Positions 11,061-22,537 of a stretch of DNA of 64,000 nucleotides are shown piece after piece. Positions within the stretch are counted from its first letter, which is position 1; each line of letters begins with the position of its first letter. Below the pieces are notes generated by a model. That model ran no database searches. It was given only the letters and a program-made list of their open reading frames with translations, and was not told the origin of the DNA. Source of the stretch: Wyeomyia smithii (taxonomy: Eukaryota > Arthropoda > Insecta > Diptera > Culicidae); NCBI RefSeq assembly GCF_029784165.1, contig NC_073695.1, positions 227,945,916 to 228,009,915 on the forward strand, read 5' to 3'. The translations under genes were made by a program, and so were the position numbers.

Positions 11061-12611
11061 GCACTGTGGTCCAGAAATGGAAAAAGGTGGCCAAAGTAAT
11101 TTTCTCGTAAACATTACATTTTAGAGCAATACTGTCTTCGGGAAAGTTTTGAATAAAATAAAGATCCTTCTTTGGACATTAACAGATCAGTGATTTATCC
11201 CCATACAAGTGAGATAAAAAGAATATTTTCTCTAAAAATCAATATTTTTTATCGCCGTCTTTGGCAAAGTTTTCTGATATAACATAACAAAAATCTTTGC
11301 TGAAAACACTAGGTAGCTATTTCTCAATCTTACTGAGCTATCTGATTATGTTCAATGAAGTGTTTAAAAAAGTTTTTGCCGTTAAAATTCATATTTTATA
11401 CTACTATACCTCTGATATTCTCACTGAACTTTTGAAACAACATCAGACCTTTATTTTTTATATGTTACAGCAGACTTTATTTTATGATAATTAGGTTTCT
11501 ATCAATTTTTCCTGCCAAAAAATTTACTTTTGACAAGTAATTTTTGAATTTGAATTGTTTTTGAATTGTCCATGTGCTCTGCACACACGGCAGTTAAAAT
11601 TTCTTGCAGAATTTTGCAGAAACTTATACAATCATGGAACAAAACAACTTTAACGTAAGTTCATTTATGTCATGTTGATCAAAAGCGGATCTTTGTTGCG
11701 AAAAACATAGCAAGCTTTGCATTTTTATGTTTTGATGCATCTTTAAAAGTATTATCAATGCACGTAAACAATAACTAATTATTATTGTTGCCTACTAAAG
11801 ATGAATTATATGAGCGATGCACGTATTCGGGAATATTTGAGCTGAAATTTGAATCATCAAAAACCACGTGTTTACATGCATCGATTATGCTTCAAAAGAT
11901 GCATCAAAACGTAAAAATGCAGAGCTTGCTATGTTTTTCGCAACAATGATCCGCTTTTGATCAACATGACATAAATGAACTCACGTTAAAGTTGTTTTGT
12001 TCCATTATTTTATAAGTTTCTGCAAATTTCTGCAAGAAATTTTAACTGCCGTGTGTGCAGAGCACATGGACAATTCAATTGGTGGTAATCTTGCCGTGGG
12101 AGGTGTTGGGAAACGGCAGAAAATCGAAAATTACTTGTAAAAAGTAAATTTATTGGCAGGAAAAATTAATAGAAACCTAATTATCATAAAATAAAGTCTG
12201 CTGTAACATTTAAAAAATAAAGGTCTGATGTTGTTTTATAAGTTCAGTGAGAATATCAGAGGTATAGTAGTATAAAATATGAATTTTAACGGCGAAAACT
12301 TTTTTTTAACACATCATTGCACATAATCAGATAACTCAGTGAGATTGAGAAATAGCTACCTAGTGTCTTTAGCAAAGTTTTTTGTTATGTTATTTTGGAA
12401 AACTTTGCTAAAGACGGCGATAAAAATATTGATTTTCAGAGAAAAAATTCTTTTTATCTCACTTGTAGCGGGATTATTCACGGTTCTGTTAATGTCCAAA
12501 AAAGGACCTTTTTCTACTCTAAAACTTTCCTGAAGACAGTATTGCTCTAAAATGAAACGTTTATGAGAAAATTACTTTTGACCACCTTTTTTCATTTCTG
12601 GACCACAGTGC
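11061..12611. mobile_element. 1551-bp foldback element with 0.7-kb inverted arms
   Basis: The outermost bases GCACTGTGGTCCAGAAATGG on the left match the reverse complement of the right end. Homology continues, with mismatches and small indels, for about 710 bases (left arm about 11061-11770, right arm about 11870-12611). Only about 100 bases of loop lie between them. GGC flanks both sides (11058-11060, 12612-12614), possibly a 3-bp target duplication. The arms contain no protein-coding signal. It is inserted in a SINE, so it is younger than that SINE. Confidence 0.85.
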
Positions 12612-12814
12612 GGCGCCAACGGCTCTACTTCCTCATGCGATGGAAGGCGTGATCCCAGAGATTTTTCGCCTAGGATTGAATCTAGACCAGTTGGGTTGGT
12701 TGTCAGTGGATCACGCCACCCCACAACAATCGACACCTATGTCAGCGTTGGGATTCGAACCCAGGCGTCGAACGTGGTTGGCGGAGACGTTACTAACCAC
12801 GCTAGGCCCCGCCC
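12612..12814 (-). mobile_element. tRNA-derived SINE, tRNA-like head (split copy)
   Basis: On the minus strand the head reads GGGGCCTAGCGTGGTTAGTA, resembling an A box. It is followed by GGGTTCGAATCCC (about 12749-12763), a perfect B-box-like tRNA T-arm. These are the internal RNA polymerase III promoter elements of a tRNA-derived SINE. Excluding the foldback, the SINE is about 330 bases, and a 15-bp duplication flanks the whole unit. Confidence 0.8.
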
Positions 12815-12829
12815 TATACAATGGCAGTT

Positions 12830-15756
12830 GATTGTGGCGATTTTGAGCGAATTTTAATTCTTCATTTAAAAATCGAAGGATAATAATATGATGATATAAG
12901 AGTTTTATGGAAGCGTATTCTGGATTCGGAACAGGATCTCTACGAACTGCACCATAGCATCAATCTTTTTGAAGAATTGGTAAGAACTCCACATTTTTCT
13001 TTCTATTTAAATTATTAACTAAACTCGTTGAGTCAGCAACTCCCAAAAACCGTCATTATGTACCCTTTATAAAGTAGAACAAACATGTCAATTTTCAGAA
13101 AAATCCGTTTAGTTTACCCAAAGTTTTAGCAATTTTACATTTTTAGCAGTTTTTGGACAGCAATTTTTGACGGGCTTTTTACCCCACCTGACCCTTTTCA
13201 AAAAATCTGAGATTATGCAAATCATTGTTATTATATAGACAAACATATGTAACTTTGAACTGAATTATTGAAAAAAAAACTTGAAAGTCTCAAATTCTAA
13301 AATATATTACCAAAGTTGTTCTTATGAGATATGTTAGAAATATTTCTCTGCCTTAAAACTATTTTTTTGAGTAAAATATTGTCAGTTTTTAATATTGTGC
13401 ATATCATTTTAACATCCTAAAAGTAATGCTTTACAACTCAACTAGCCCATAGACACCGTAATACACCTCACACATTGAACACATTTTTGTACTTTTTTAT
13501 TTTTTCAGCTGTCTGCACTCGGATGTTTTATGTAGTTTTTCTTCATGTTTCATATTTTTTGTATGTTATTTTGTTTTAAAATCTGCTATACTTTTATAAT
13601 TGTAAAGAGAATATATTTCCAAAATTATTTTTTTGTCATATTGTCATAAGTTCTTAATTTAAAACTACAGCCAAATTTAACAATTAGCGTTCTGGTGAAT
13701 GATTGAACGTTTCCTAGTAACTATATATTAAACATTTACTGTTGCTCGGTAACTTATGTTTTCTTTAGTATTCTGCAAAAATCTCTTCTAGAATACGCGG
13801 ATAGACACTTGTTTATTTTTTTTTTATCAATTTTTAATTTTAATATTTAAAATTAATAATAATAGAGTATGCTTTATACTCTAGCTTTGCTTTGTTTTTC
13901 TTTACGATGCATAAATTTCAATAATAAATTAAAATATATAAATTGTTGGCAATTTGTTAACAGTAGTCCGCAAACTCAGGTAATCCCAGCAGCTCTTATA
14001 GTAGTTACTCTTACTGCTCCATATCTTCAGAAAATGCTTTATCTAGAACATGAAGAATACATAACGAATGCGCCATTTTCAACGCCCCAAGAAACACTTA
14101 TAACGACGTAGCCGCTTCAAACGCCTACCTAGTAATCTTTACAACGTGCAAAAAACAACAATCTCTCGACAAGAAAAATCGTTGAATGAAGAATAGACAC
14201 TTTAAAGCCACATCCTCTTTACCACGCAGGATGGCTCCGAGAAAGCGTTTCCAACAATTACCTGTCCTTACGTTCGCCGTCTCTCTAGATACTCCGCAAA
14301 GATTAGATATTTCTTCCTGAGAAAATCAATTTTACCGAAGCGCAGGCAAAAAAATCGCCTCCAATTGGACGCACTTAATTCGTTAAGGTGATGGTGGATA
14401 TTCCATCTCCTTGTCTTTATGCTTCATAGTTTTGACCAGACTTCAATCCAGGGCAATAACAAGAACATTTACTCTCTGTCAGGCAAACCGTTGGTTATTT
14501 TTTTCTACTGCCGAGTAAGCAAGGGTACTTCTTATTACACGGCCGGAATGCTTTCAGACTTTCGGCTCGACATTTCCAGCTAGGAAAGTGACGTTGCTAA
14601 CCGCTTTCGTCAAATTATAACACGGAAAAACTTGTAAGATTAATATTCCTGAACGAAAATGATGAGGAGCATACAGAGTTAAGATATGTTTTCTCCGTGC
14701 ATCGGAATTTTTCCGTTTTATTTGACCTTCCGAAAACAAGATACCCATTTTCTGGCATCTGATTTGTGTTGATACCCGCTCACTGTTTATTTATTTACCC
14801 ATGCATTTTACGAGCATCAGCGGAATCTGGTCCCTCCCGCCAACACAGGTCCTTTAATCGGCACCCGAAAGTGAGTATCACGATTTTAAATTGACACCTA
14901 TTTTTTCGGACTCCAGGTTAGTGCCATAAATGATGGTGTTTGCCCATACCGGGGTTTCCTGCCTGGGTGCGGAGAACAACTAAACACTGAAGGTAGGATT
15001 GTTTTCTGAAGTACCTCACACTGGGGGTGGCCCGAGCAAATGAGCGAGCAATGAGGACAGCTCTAGGGATCCACAGGATCGCAAAGCCGGTCCAGGAGAG
15101 CCTGAAGAGTGCTTCCAGGAACGATGAATGGTCGGTTTTGTCCCAAATTTGCTTTCATCCTTTGCTGAGTGCGAGACCCGAAAAGAAGAAGCCGGGAGGA
15201 TCCTTGCGTTGCGTTGGGTTGCGCATCGTTAGGTGAGTGGCGGAATTTTTGTTACCTCTTGTATCTAATGCCGGTGAGTTGATTTATTTCTCAATCATTA
15301 GCGGCTAGTCCTGCTTTCGGAACGATAATCAGAAGGGAGTGAATGCGCGCGGATGTGGTTTTCTAAAATATTTGTTCGGCAAATAGAGAACTGTTTGAAA
15401 TTGTTATTTTCCTGCGAGTTTGGTGGGTCTTTTGAAGAGGACACCCACAGCAAGTTACTGTAGGCCTGGAAAAATTTTTCTTAAAACGGTGGTTTAATTC
15501 ATTCGGTGGACTTTGACCGAAAATATAGACTAAGATCGAAAATTAATATCAGAACAGATAAAACAGTAATATGCACAAAAACAGGATAAACATTATTTCA
15601 TCGGGAGCAGGCAATCAACAACCTGGATAAATGTTGGGGAGTTAGGAAGCGTGATATTACTGATGACTGTATCTGGATTTTATTAAAACATTCCGTTAAA
15701 TAAAAAAACCGAAACTGGATTTCAGTCAGGCTCAGAAAACTGAGTATTTTTTATCT
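12830..15756. other. Unannotated, mainly unique DNA
   Basis: 12830-14200 is AT-rich with no ORF of note. From 14200 to 15350 the base composition is more balanced and short ORFs occur (for example 15027-15236, plus), but none carries a recognisable domain. This stretch could include host introns or regulatory DNA. No transposon ends were seen. Confidence 0.4.
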
Positions 15757-15817
15757 ATAGTATGTCTATCTATAGTATATCATATAGTATGTATCTATAG
15801 TATATCTATAGTATGAA
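15757..15817. repeat. Imperfect TATC/TATAG microsatellite
   Basis: Runs of TATCTATAGTATG-like units repeat about five times, broken by small indels. Confidence 0.75.
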
Positions 15818-17308
15818 TTTGAGAAGATTGTTAAGAATAGGAGTTTTCTACCAGTTATACAAATTTCTTGTCTGTCCGGTAGTTCATATGAAATGTCGCA
15901 ATCGTGGTAAACATCGCGAAGAAATTAGTCTCTCCAATCAGCATTCTGGAGGTTTCAAAATATATCTAGGTAAACACCCCTTTCCCAATAAAAATCTTTT
16001 ATTCGGTTCGGTTTATTGTTGCCAAATTGTCAACAGAAAGCAATCTTCATTACTACCCGGAAACACCCTGTATCAGTCTTGGTCCAGTTCTGGACCCGGT
16101 TCTAGCGAAAGTATTAAATTACCATCACGCCAGGACCAACCGAACGCCAGTTGAAACAACACTCCTCCCAAATTAAACCAAACGATCCCTTTTATTGTTT
16201 TAACGAGCCGTTTATCGACACTTCGAGAGAAAGACACTCCGATTAGATAGGGCGAACAAAAGGGAAAGTGGGTCATCATCTCTGGTTCTTCTTTATCTCC
16301 CTCGCCGTACATGATCAGTAACAAGGATCAACAACGAAACGGTTGAACATTTTGCTACCCGGTTGATTACCGTCCACCATGCTTTCTCCTGCACCGCTCT
16401 AACCAGCGGTCGAAACCAGAACTGGGCCAACTATTTGAGAATATAATTGTTTTATTGCTTTTAGAGTGAAAGAAGATAGTTTTTCTGCTTTTTTTCGCAC
16501 TCCAATGCGGGTCATTTCGGTTAGCTGACCTTTCGCAGGCAGCCCGGCTAGAAAATTATGTTGTTTTTATTGACAGCCGGAATTGATTGAAATGTTTCGA
16601 GCATTATTTACGACTTCGGCTTCAATTACTCGGTTTTCGGCGCTTGGGAAAGTTGCCTGCCGGCGAAAAAGGTACGATTTTCAAAAATTCCCAACATAAA
16701 TATTCTCGAAAATTTGCTCTAGACACGGAAAAGTACTCTTGGTCACGAAAAGGATTGTGTTTCACATGGGAAATGAACGTGAGAAAATCTTGCGTCACTC
16801 TTCCTGCTTTCCTGAATGGTAAGAAGTTTCTCTTCGCATCCGACAGGATCCCTTTAACGAGCTCGTTATTAAATCGCACATAGTGTGACCTTTCCGGGGC
16901 TGTGATGTGACATGGAACCCTTTCATTTGCTCTCCGGTTGGATGGTGATTGTCGTGGCAGAGTCGCTAAGCAGGGTAGTAATTTTCTAAACACTTCGCTC
17001 TATGGGTTCTCGCACGGTTTCGGTACGGCACGGTATACCGGGGGGTACGCCACAGCGTGAGAAGAGGGCGGAGAAAGTGCGAACGTGCGTGCAATAATCG
17101 GCTTTGAAAGGTTCAATTTGTCGAGCCAGTTTTGTGTAGTTTGGAAAGTTTGATAGTCCAAATATGATATGTTATTAACAGTTGGCTCAAGATTTTGATG
17201 ATGTCAGTTCTGGAAAAAATGTATTGCGAAAGGTATACAAACTATTTTTTATATGAGCAGCGAAAGTATATATTATTCAGACTTATTCCTACTGAAAAAA
17301 GCATAAAC
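15818..17308. other. Unannotated unique DNA
   Basis: Overlapping plus and minus ORFs (16073-16324, 16587-16993) lack recognisable motifs. Composition is balanced, with a GC-rich patch at 17010-17090. This may be non-coding host sequence. Confidence 0.4.
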
Positions 17309-17614
17309 CAGCGGTTCTCAACCTTTTTTTGTCCGCGTACCCCTTGGCGATATTTTTTGAGTCAATTGTACCTTGGAATGTTCTCGCAGAGTAGGAGACA
17401 GTAGTGGTAGATCATGTTGTGGTAGTCTAGTTCAAGTTTTAAATTGAACTGTGATTTGTTTGATTGCTACAGTCATGTTTTAAGAGCAAGTTTGAACAAC
17501 AAATAAAGTATTTTAAAATTGCTATGTCCGCCATTACTGATTTTTCTTTCGCGTACCCCCTAAAAGCTCTAGCGTTCCCCTAGGGGTACGCGTACCCCAG
17601 ATTGAGAACCGCTG
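17309..17614. mobile_element. hAT-type MITE with 8-bp target duplication
   Basis: The terminal inverted repeats read CAGCGGTTCTCAACCT and, from the other end, CAGCGGTTCTCAATCT. A perfect 8-bp direct duplication, GCATAAAC, flanks the element (17301-17308 and 17615-17622). An 8-bp duplication with CAG-type ends is the hallmark of the hAT superfamily. The 306-bp interior has no transposase and includes CGCGTACCCC blocks near both ends. Confidence 0.92.
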
Positions 17615-17622
17615 GCATAAAC

Positions 17623-18105
17623 TATGAAGTAGCTAGAAGATGTAATCGTTTCCAAAGAAATAGAGCGAATTGATATTAGAGTATAACATTCCTCCTGATA
17701 ACTAAGGAAATATTGTTCTCTCGGATCTGACTTACAAAAATCAGCAGGATCCAAACAGACCTTCTATAGCTCGTGCGATCAGGAGGTTTCTGCTCTGAGA
17801 CTTCATTATTCGCTACTAGTCACAGTTTAGAGATCATCGAAACAGTACTGTGAGAAAAATGGAATTTTTCCCTCGTTTCTCATTTTCATTACTGCTAAGA
17901 GATTCAAACAACTCTTTGACACAATGTTTACGTCTGTCTGGATAAAATTTAACAACATCATGGAGCAAAACGGGTGACAACTAAAATTTTGAATTTTTTT
18001 AGGCCTTCTTACTCAACAACAAAATGATTTGAGAAATGAGAGTACGCAAATGTAAGCTCTCCCTCTCTCTATCTCTGTTCTTTTTATGCCAGTATTTTCT
18101 TATGC
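17623..18105. other. Unannotated DNA
   Basis: No gene or repeat was recognised apart from a short CT-rich run at about 18058-18078. Confidence 0.45.
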
Positions 18106-18345
18106 ATGCTCAGTTCTGTTCATAATGGCGTCGAAACAAGAAGCCTTGTGAAAGCGCATAGACTTTCAACTAAACTGCACAAAAATTTTGTCAAAAAGAT
18201 CACGATAAACTATTTTAAAAGTGAAAATCTTCCACTTTCGACTGTGTATAATTTCCTGAAAACTTTAATAACAATTCGCCAGGGAGGTAGTGAAAGACTG
18301 ACCAAAGTAATGGACAAAAAAGGAATTCGTTCTTCTTGTCAAAAT
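18106..18345 (+). pseudogene. Possible Tc1-like transposase DNA-binding fragment
   Basis: The frame contains NYFKSENLPLSTVYNFLKTL, followed by GGSERLTKVMDKKGIR. This resembles the paired-like helix-turn-helix and GSGR-type linker at the N-terminus of some Tc1/mariner transposases. No catalytic D/E block follows. The ORF runs to 18405, but the last 20 residues lose similarity. Identification is by motif shape only. Confidence 0.35.
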
Positions 18346-18405
18346 CATGGTTCAAATCCAGTGATTTGGCTGTCAATCAAGGTGCGTATGAAAACTAATG
18401 TTTGA

Positions 18406-18899
18406 AAAAAATCTTGATTCCGTGTCTTCAAAAGTACCATGCCTATGTGTTTTGACCAGTTAAAGCTTTATCACATTCCAGCAAAAAACACAAACGTTTC
18501 TGAAAAACTGTTCGATCTTATACATACCCTATATACGCAATTTCCTGACGTACAAAAATAACTGGAGATAAACGAATTGCAAACAGCTGATTGGTAAAAT
18601 CAAGAAATGCATTGGAAAAATCACCATGAAGGCCGTACAACGCTTCCCGGGATGCGTAAGTAAACATAAGAAACTCATCGGTCCTCCCATGCAAGATTTC
18701 CGTCCCGTTCCACCTTGAAAATAAAAAACAACTCAGAGCATCCACACAATTCAACGGTATTTGAACAGTCAAACAATATGGTAAACTCAAGTTATTCACG
18801 GTTTATACATGGTTTTGGTGCGTAACTAAGCTCTCGCTGTTTTTGACGTAGAGCTACATCTTTAAGAAGGATCCGATGCAGGGGCGCAAAAATAAAAAC
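18406..18899. other. Unannotated DNA
   Basis: A minus-strand ORF at 18518-18799 (93 codons) has no motif I can name. No element ends were seen. Confidence 0.4.
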
Positions 18900-19085
18900 C
18901 CAAAAACGGAACAAGGGACGAAACGGCTTCGGGGAGTTTAAGTCGCTCCAGATCATACTGTGGCGGGCAACGGCAGCGAGCGTTGTTGACAACCGAAATT
19001 CTTTGTCGCATTTTGACCATCAGGAGATAGTGGTCAGAATCAACGTTAGCGCCATTAAAGTGGGGCGTCGTTACATGAAAAAAAG
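18900..19085 (-). pseudogene. Non-LTR retrotransposon endonuclease fragment
   Basis: On the minus strand the segment NGANVDSDHYLLMVKMRQRI is followed by VVNNAR and YDLERLKLPEA. The SDHYLL block matches the SDH motif near the end of apurinic-like endonuclease domains of non-LTR retrotransposons. Upstream and downstream domains are absent. Flanking imperfect GACGTAGNNCTACGTC-like motifs (about 18845 and 19122) may belong to another repeat. Confidence 0.65.
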
Positions 19086-19251
19086 AAACTTTATAGCACA
19101 AACCCAGAACCAAGTTTTTTGACGTAGGACTACGTCTTTGTTTTCTATACTAGATTACATTTTGTGAAATTAAAACTGTGAAATTTTCATGTATTCATGC
19201 ATCGTTAGTTTTACAATAACGACCATCAAATATAAACGGTAGTGTTGCCTT

Positions 19252-19399
19252 TGAACAGTTTATCGCAGCATATAATATATACATTTAGACCGCCATTTCA
19301 TACAACCCCTAGGGCTATATACCTATGAACAGTTTATCGCAGCATATAATATATACATTTAGTCCGCCATTTCATACAACCCCTAGGGCTATATACCTT
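19252..19399. repeat. Tandem duplication of a 74-bp unit
   Basis: Two head-to-tail copies (19252-19325 and 19326-19399) begin TGAACAGTTTATCGCAGCAT and end CTAGGGCTATATACCT. They differ at essentially one base (GACCGCC versus GTCCGCC), indicating a recent local duplication. Confidence 0.9.
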
Positions 19400-19674
19400 G
19401 TAGTATTTTTGTTCTATTTGTGGCCCCAAACAATCCTCAATTAATTGGAAGTCGATTTGTTGTGTCTCCGCTTGGTGCATTGCATTTCAAATTTGAATAA
19501 AAATTCGTATGCGAAAACATGCTGTGACAGATATTTGCAGTTTTTTGTCAAAGTTCCCTTATATTACCTTCTTAAAATGTGTGCAGATTTTTGCAGACTT
19601 CTATTGTAATCATATGACTCATGGAGGCATTAGATAGGAGCTTATGAGGGCAGGAGCTAAGTTTAAAGTCCTTC

Positions 19675-20005
19675 CAGGTTGTCAACTCACCATTTGAAGG
19701 CCACTAGAAAAGGTGAAAAAACGACGCTCAATGTCCCTTGGCTTCAAACCAAAAGGAACACAAGTTTCTTATTTTTGAATCAAAGTATGCATTCGCTTGG
19801 AAATGGCTTGATGGGTAACTTCAAATACCGAAGCAAGCTGTTCCTGCGTTTGGCATGGATTCTTATCGAGCAATTCAATGTGTTTGAAGATTTTTGGCAT
19901 TCCTTCACACGGATAGTCGTCAACATCGAAATTTCCGTCTTTAAAAAGAAGAAACTGGAAGTGCTAGCGTACCACTTCCCGCAAATGACAATTATTTGTC
20001 CCAAA
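19675..20005 (-). pseudogene. Mariner transposase N-terminal fossil
   Basis: The minus strand encodes, across two frames, NFDVDDYPCEGMPKIF, ELLDKNPCQTQEQLA, THQAISKRMHTL, and then VPFGLKPRDIERRFFT. The DxNPCQTQEELA, VTQQAISKRL and LKPRDIERR blocks are conserved in the DNA-binding half of mos1/irritans-type mariner transposases. At least one frameshift and one stop are present, and the DD34D catalytic half is missing. Confidence 0.85.
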
Positions 20006-20109
20006 ATTAGCACCACATAACGTGAACTTTGTTGCGCTTTGAATATTTATGTTATTTATGTATCTTAATAGTTATGATCGTCCTGCAAAATATGATTATA
20101 ATCAAAATA

Positions 20110-20712
20110 GAGCACTCGTGCGCTAATTGCACGAAAGTTGCAGTGCAACTAGCGGATGGGCTTTTTAATTGCATGAACTCAAAACTGTCAAAAATTTTTA
20201 GGGGGTGCGCTAATGTTTGGTTTTCGTGTATCCGTTTACGAACCAATTTCGAACCAGTCAGATTTTTTCATGCATTGCAACTTAGTTGGAGTGTAACGAA
20301 CATTACTGTATTTCAGAGAATCCCACGTTTTCAGAAGCTGTTCAGTGTGTGGACAGCTTAATGCGACATTTCAGTGAGGATTCGACACAAGTGATCAAAT
20401 TGAAATTAATTAGATCGACTATAATTGAAAACAAATTGGGCAAACGTGCAATGTGATTATGTATATTTGTTATTTAGTACATACAACCGGAATCTAAAAT
20501 AACAAAATTAAAAATATTGAATTTATTTTCAGTTAATTAAATATTTCGCGCATTCAGTATCCCCTCGCAAAACTTGACAGAGAGACATTAGCTTCAAAAA
20601 CCACGTGTAGTTTGACGCAAAACTGCTTTTTAATTGCACTTTCGTGCAACTAACGGACGTGCAGTTAAAACGCAGTGCAACTAAATCGCGTGCAATTAGC
20701 GAACGAGTGCTG
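20110..20712. mobile_element. TA-flanked element with CACTCGTNCGCTAATTGCACG ends
   Basis: The left end GAGCACTCGTGCGCTAATTG and the reverse-complemented right end CAGCACTCGTTCGCTAATTG are inverted repeats, and TA lies outside each. Several internal copies of the GTGCAACTAxCGGA / TTGCACGAAAGT theme lie within 80 bases of each end, as in pogo-type elements with repeated subterminal sites. The interior carries no recognisable transposase. Confidence 0.75.
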
Positions 20713-20972
20713 TACATTTAAAAAAATGCATTCGGTTGATTGATGTATAGATTCCATGCTTTTTACAGTTTTATTATTTACGTGAATTAAATTCTATCTC
20801 ATAATTCTAAAACAAATGTTGCACAGACTTACCTTTCTTATTAAGTAATAATAATAATGCAATAAGTATGTAACAATTATCATAAAGAGCAAAACTAAAA
20901 AATAATCGTCCTGTGTAAAGGTATAGTTTTTTTGGTGCTGTGGTGAAACTGTACAAAACAGCTTGTTAAGTA

Positions 20973-21213
20973 TAGTGCTTTTTCGATTTTATCAACAGTC
21001 GTTTATATCACTACTCGCCAAATTCACGCTCGATTTTCTCACGCTTTTTTTCGTTTTTGTCACGCTTTTTCAAAAAAAAAATTAAATCAAGAATAATGTA
21101 CTTCCCGTTGTAGAAAGCCTATTGAAAACATCCTTTTCACTCGTGTCTTGTGTCTTTGAATGTGTATAGTTTTATGTTCTCTTTTCATTGAAGCTATTTT
21201 CTGGGGCAACCAA
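20973..21213 (+). mobile_element. Truncated end of the CAGTGCTTTTTCGATT pogo-like family
   Basis: This stretch is a homologue of 56736-56985: both share the terminal TTTTATCAACAGTCGTTT, the block CTACTCGCCAAATTCACGCT, and the downstream GTGTATAGTTTTAT. The copy is cut off where the RT fossil begins, near 21213. Only one end of the element is present. Confidence 0.75.
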
Positions 21214-22060
21214 GCCGACATGTGCAACGACGCGGATGGGAACCTTCTCACGGATGCCAGCGAGGTGGTCGACAGGTGGAAGGAGTACTTCGATGGACAC
21301 CTGAAAGGCGAAACAGTAAACAGAAGCGGAGTAGGAATTGACCTAGGAGCACCAGCAGCGGATGACCGAGTACCAGCCCCCGATATTCACGAAGTTCTTT
21401 GTGAGATCGGGAATCTGAAAAATAATAAAGCCGCAGGCAAAGACGAACTGCCGAGCGAGCTCTTGAAACATGGAAGAGAGGCGCTGGCTAGAGCGCAGCA
21501 CTGGGTCATTTCCAGGATTTGGGAGGAGGAAAAACTGCCAGACGAGTGGATGGAGGAAGTCATCTGTCCCATCAACAAGAAGAGCGACAAGCTGGAGTGC
21601 CGCAACTACCGCGGTATCTCGCTTACAAAATACTCTCACAGATCCTGTTCCGTCGTCTATCACCTTTAACCAGGAGGATCGTGGGTCAGTACCAAGCGGG
21701 TTTCATGGGAGCCCGTGCCACCACGGACCAGATCATCTCAATCCGACAGATCTTACAGAAATGTCGCGAGTACAACGTGCCCGCACATCACATCTTCATT
21801 TACTTCACGGCGGCCTATGATACAGTCGATCGAGAACAGCTATGGCAGATCATGCACGACAACGGATTTTCGGATAAACTGACTCGATTGATCAGAGCTA
21901 CCATGGCGCAAGTGATGTGCTTCGAGCGTGTTTCGGGGATACTCTCGAGTCCCTTTGAATCGCGCAGAGGGTTGAGACAAGGTGATGGACTTTCCTGTTT
22001 GCTGTTTAACATCGCCCTTTAGGGTGTGATCCGGAGGACGGGCATCGACACGAGGGCTGT
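21210..22060 (+). pseudogene. RTE-like non-LTR reverse transcriptase fossil
   Basis: The first frame (to about 21625) reads MCNDADGNLLTDASEVVDRW, then NLKNNKAAGKDELPSELLKH and ICPINKKSDKLECRNYRGIS. These are the classic N-terminal RT blocks of non-LTR elements. After a frameshift the second frame (about 21625-22020) gives KILSQILFRRLSPLTRRIVG, QAGFMGARATTDQI, YFTAAYDTVDRE (first palm aspartate) and RQGDGLSCLLFNIAL. A TAG then replaces the expected glutamate codon. The FADD catalytic pair and everything downstream are lost. The clade is inferred from block spacing (RTE/JAM1-like). The first methionine at 21160 lies in the abutting pogo-like fragment and is not a true start. Confidence 0.85.
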
Positions 22061-22194
22061 GTTAACAGCTCAAATAGCACTACAAATCATTTCATAGTCT
22101 AAAACGGTCGTGAAATAATTCCACGCGAGACATCCTTTATTCCTATCTATGACACTCATAATAACCCAGTTTTCACGGCAGATATCACTTTGCG

Positions 22195-22330
22195 ATGTTT
22201 CACGTCAGTCCCGTAATAGGAATGTAGTCGGCCCCTTCTCACAATATCAGTTTTAGTCCATAGAGTGCCACCGGGACCACCAGCGTTTTGTAGATTGCAT
22301 ATTTCGTTCGGGTCTGTTAGTTGCGGGACC
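22195..22330 (-). pseudogene. RT thumb-region fossil (RTE-like)
   Basis: The minus strand reads RTKYAIYKTLVVPVALYGLK, matching the LYGSE(T) segment just after the RT palm in RTE-like elements. It lies opposite in orientation to the RT fossil immediately to its left. The two are therefore not one collinear copy. Confidence 0.65.
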
Positions 22331-22457
22331 TGAACTGACTTACTTATTTAACTTTCCTTGTTTTTGTGGAAACAGACCGATTACACAGTGCAACAAAATT
22401 TCATCTCTTTTCTGCTTTGGCTTCCATATATGATTTTTGGATGTAATTTTGGTCGAT
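22331..22457. other. Unannotated DNA
   Basis: A short spacer between the RT fossil and the outlying satellite units. Nothing was recognised. Confidence 0.4.
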
Positions 22458-22537
22458 TTAAGTCCAGTCTAAGGTCACGGAAAGTCCAGTTTAAATCCTG
22501 TCTAAGTCCAATCTATGTAAGTACAATCTAATCTCAC
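22458..22537 (+). repeat. Degenerate outlying units of the 11-bp satellite
   Basis: About seven mutated copies of the array unit occur in phase: AAGTCCAGTCT, AAGGTCACGG, AAAGTCCAGTTT, AAATCCTGTCT, AAGTCCAATCT, and then more diverged AAGTACAATCT. They lie about 675 bases before the main array, separated from it by a SINE and AT-rich DNA. They may be an old array edge or the ancestral seed. Confidence 0.8.

Noticed and set aside
21160..21213. N-terminal extension of the RT ORF from the first ATG
   Set aside because: The sequence belongs to the pogo-like end homologous to 56736-56985, so the ATG is accidental.
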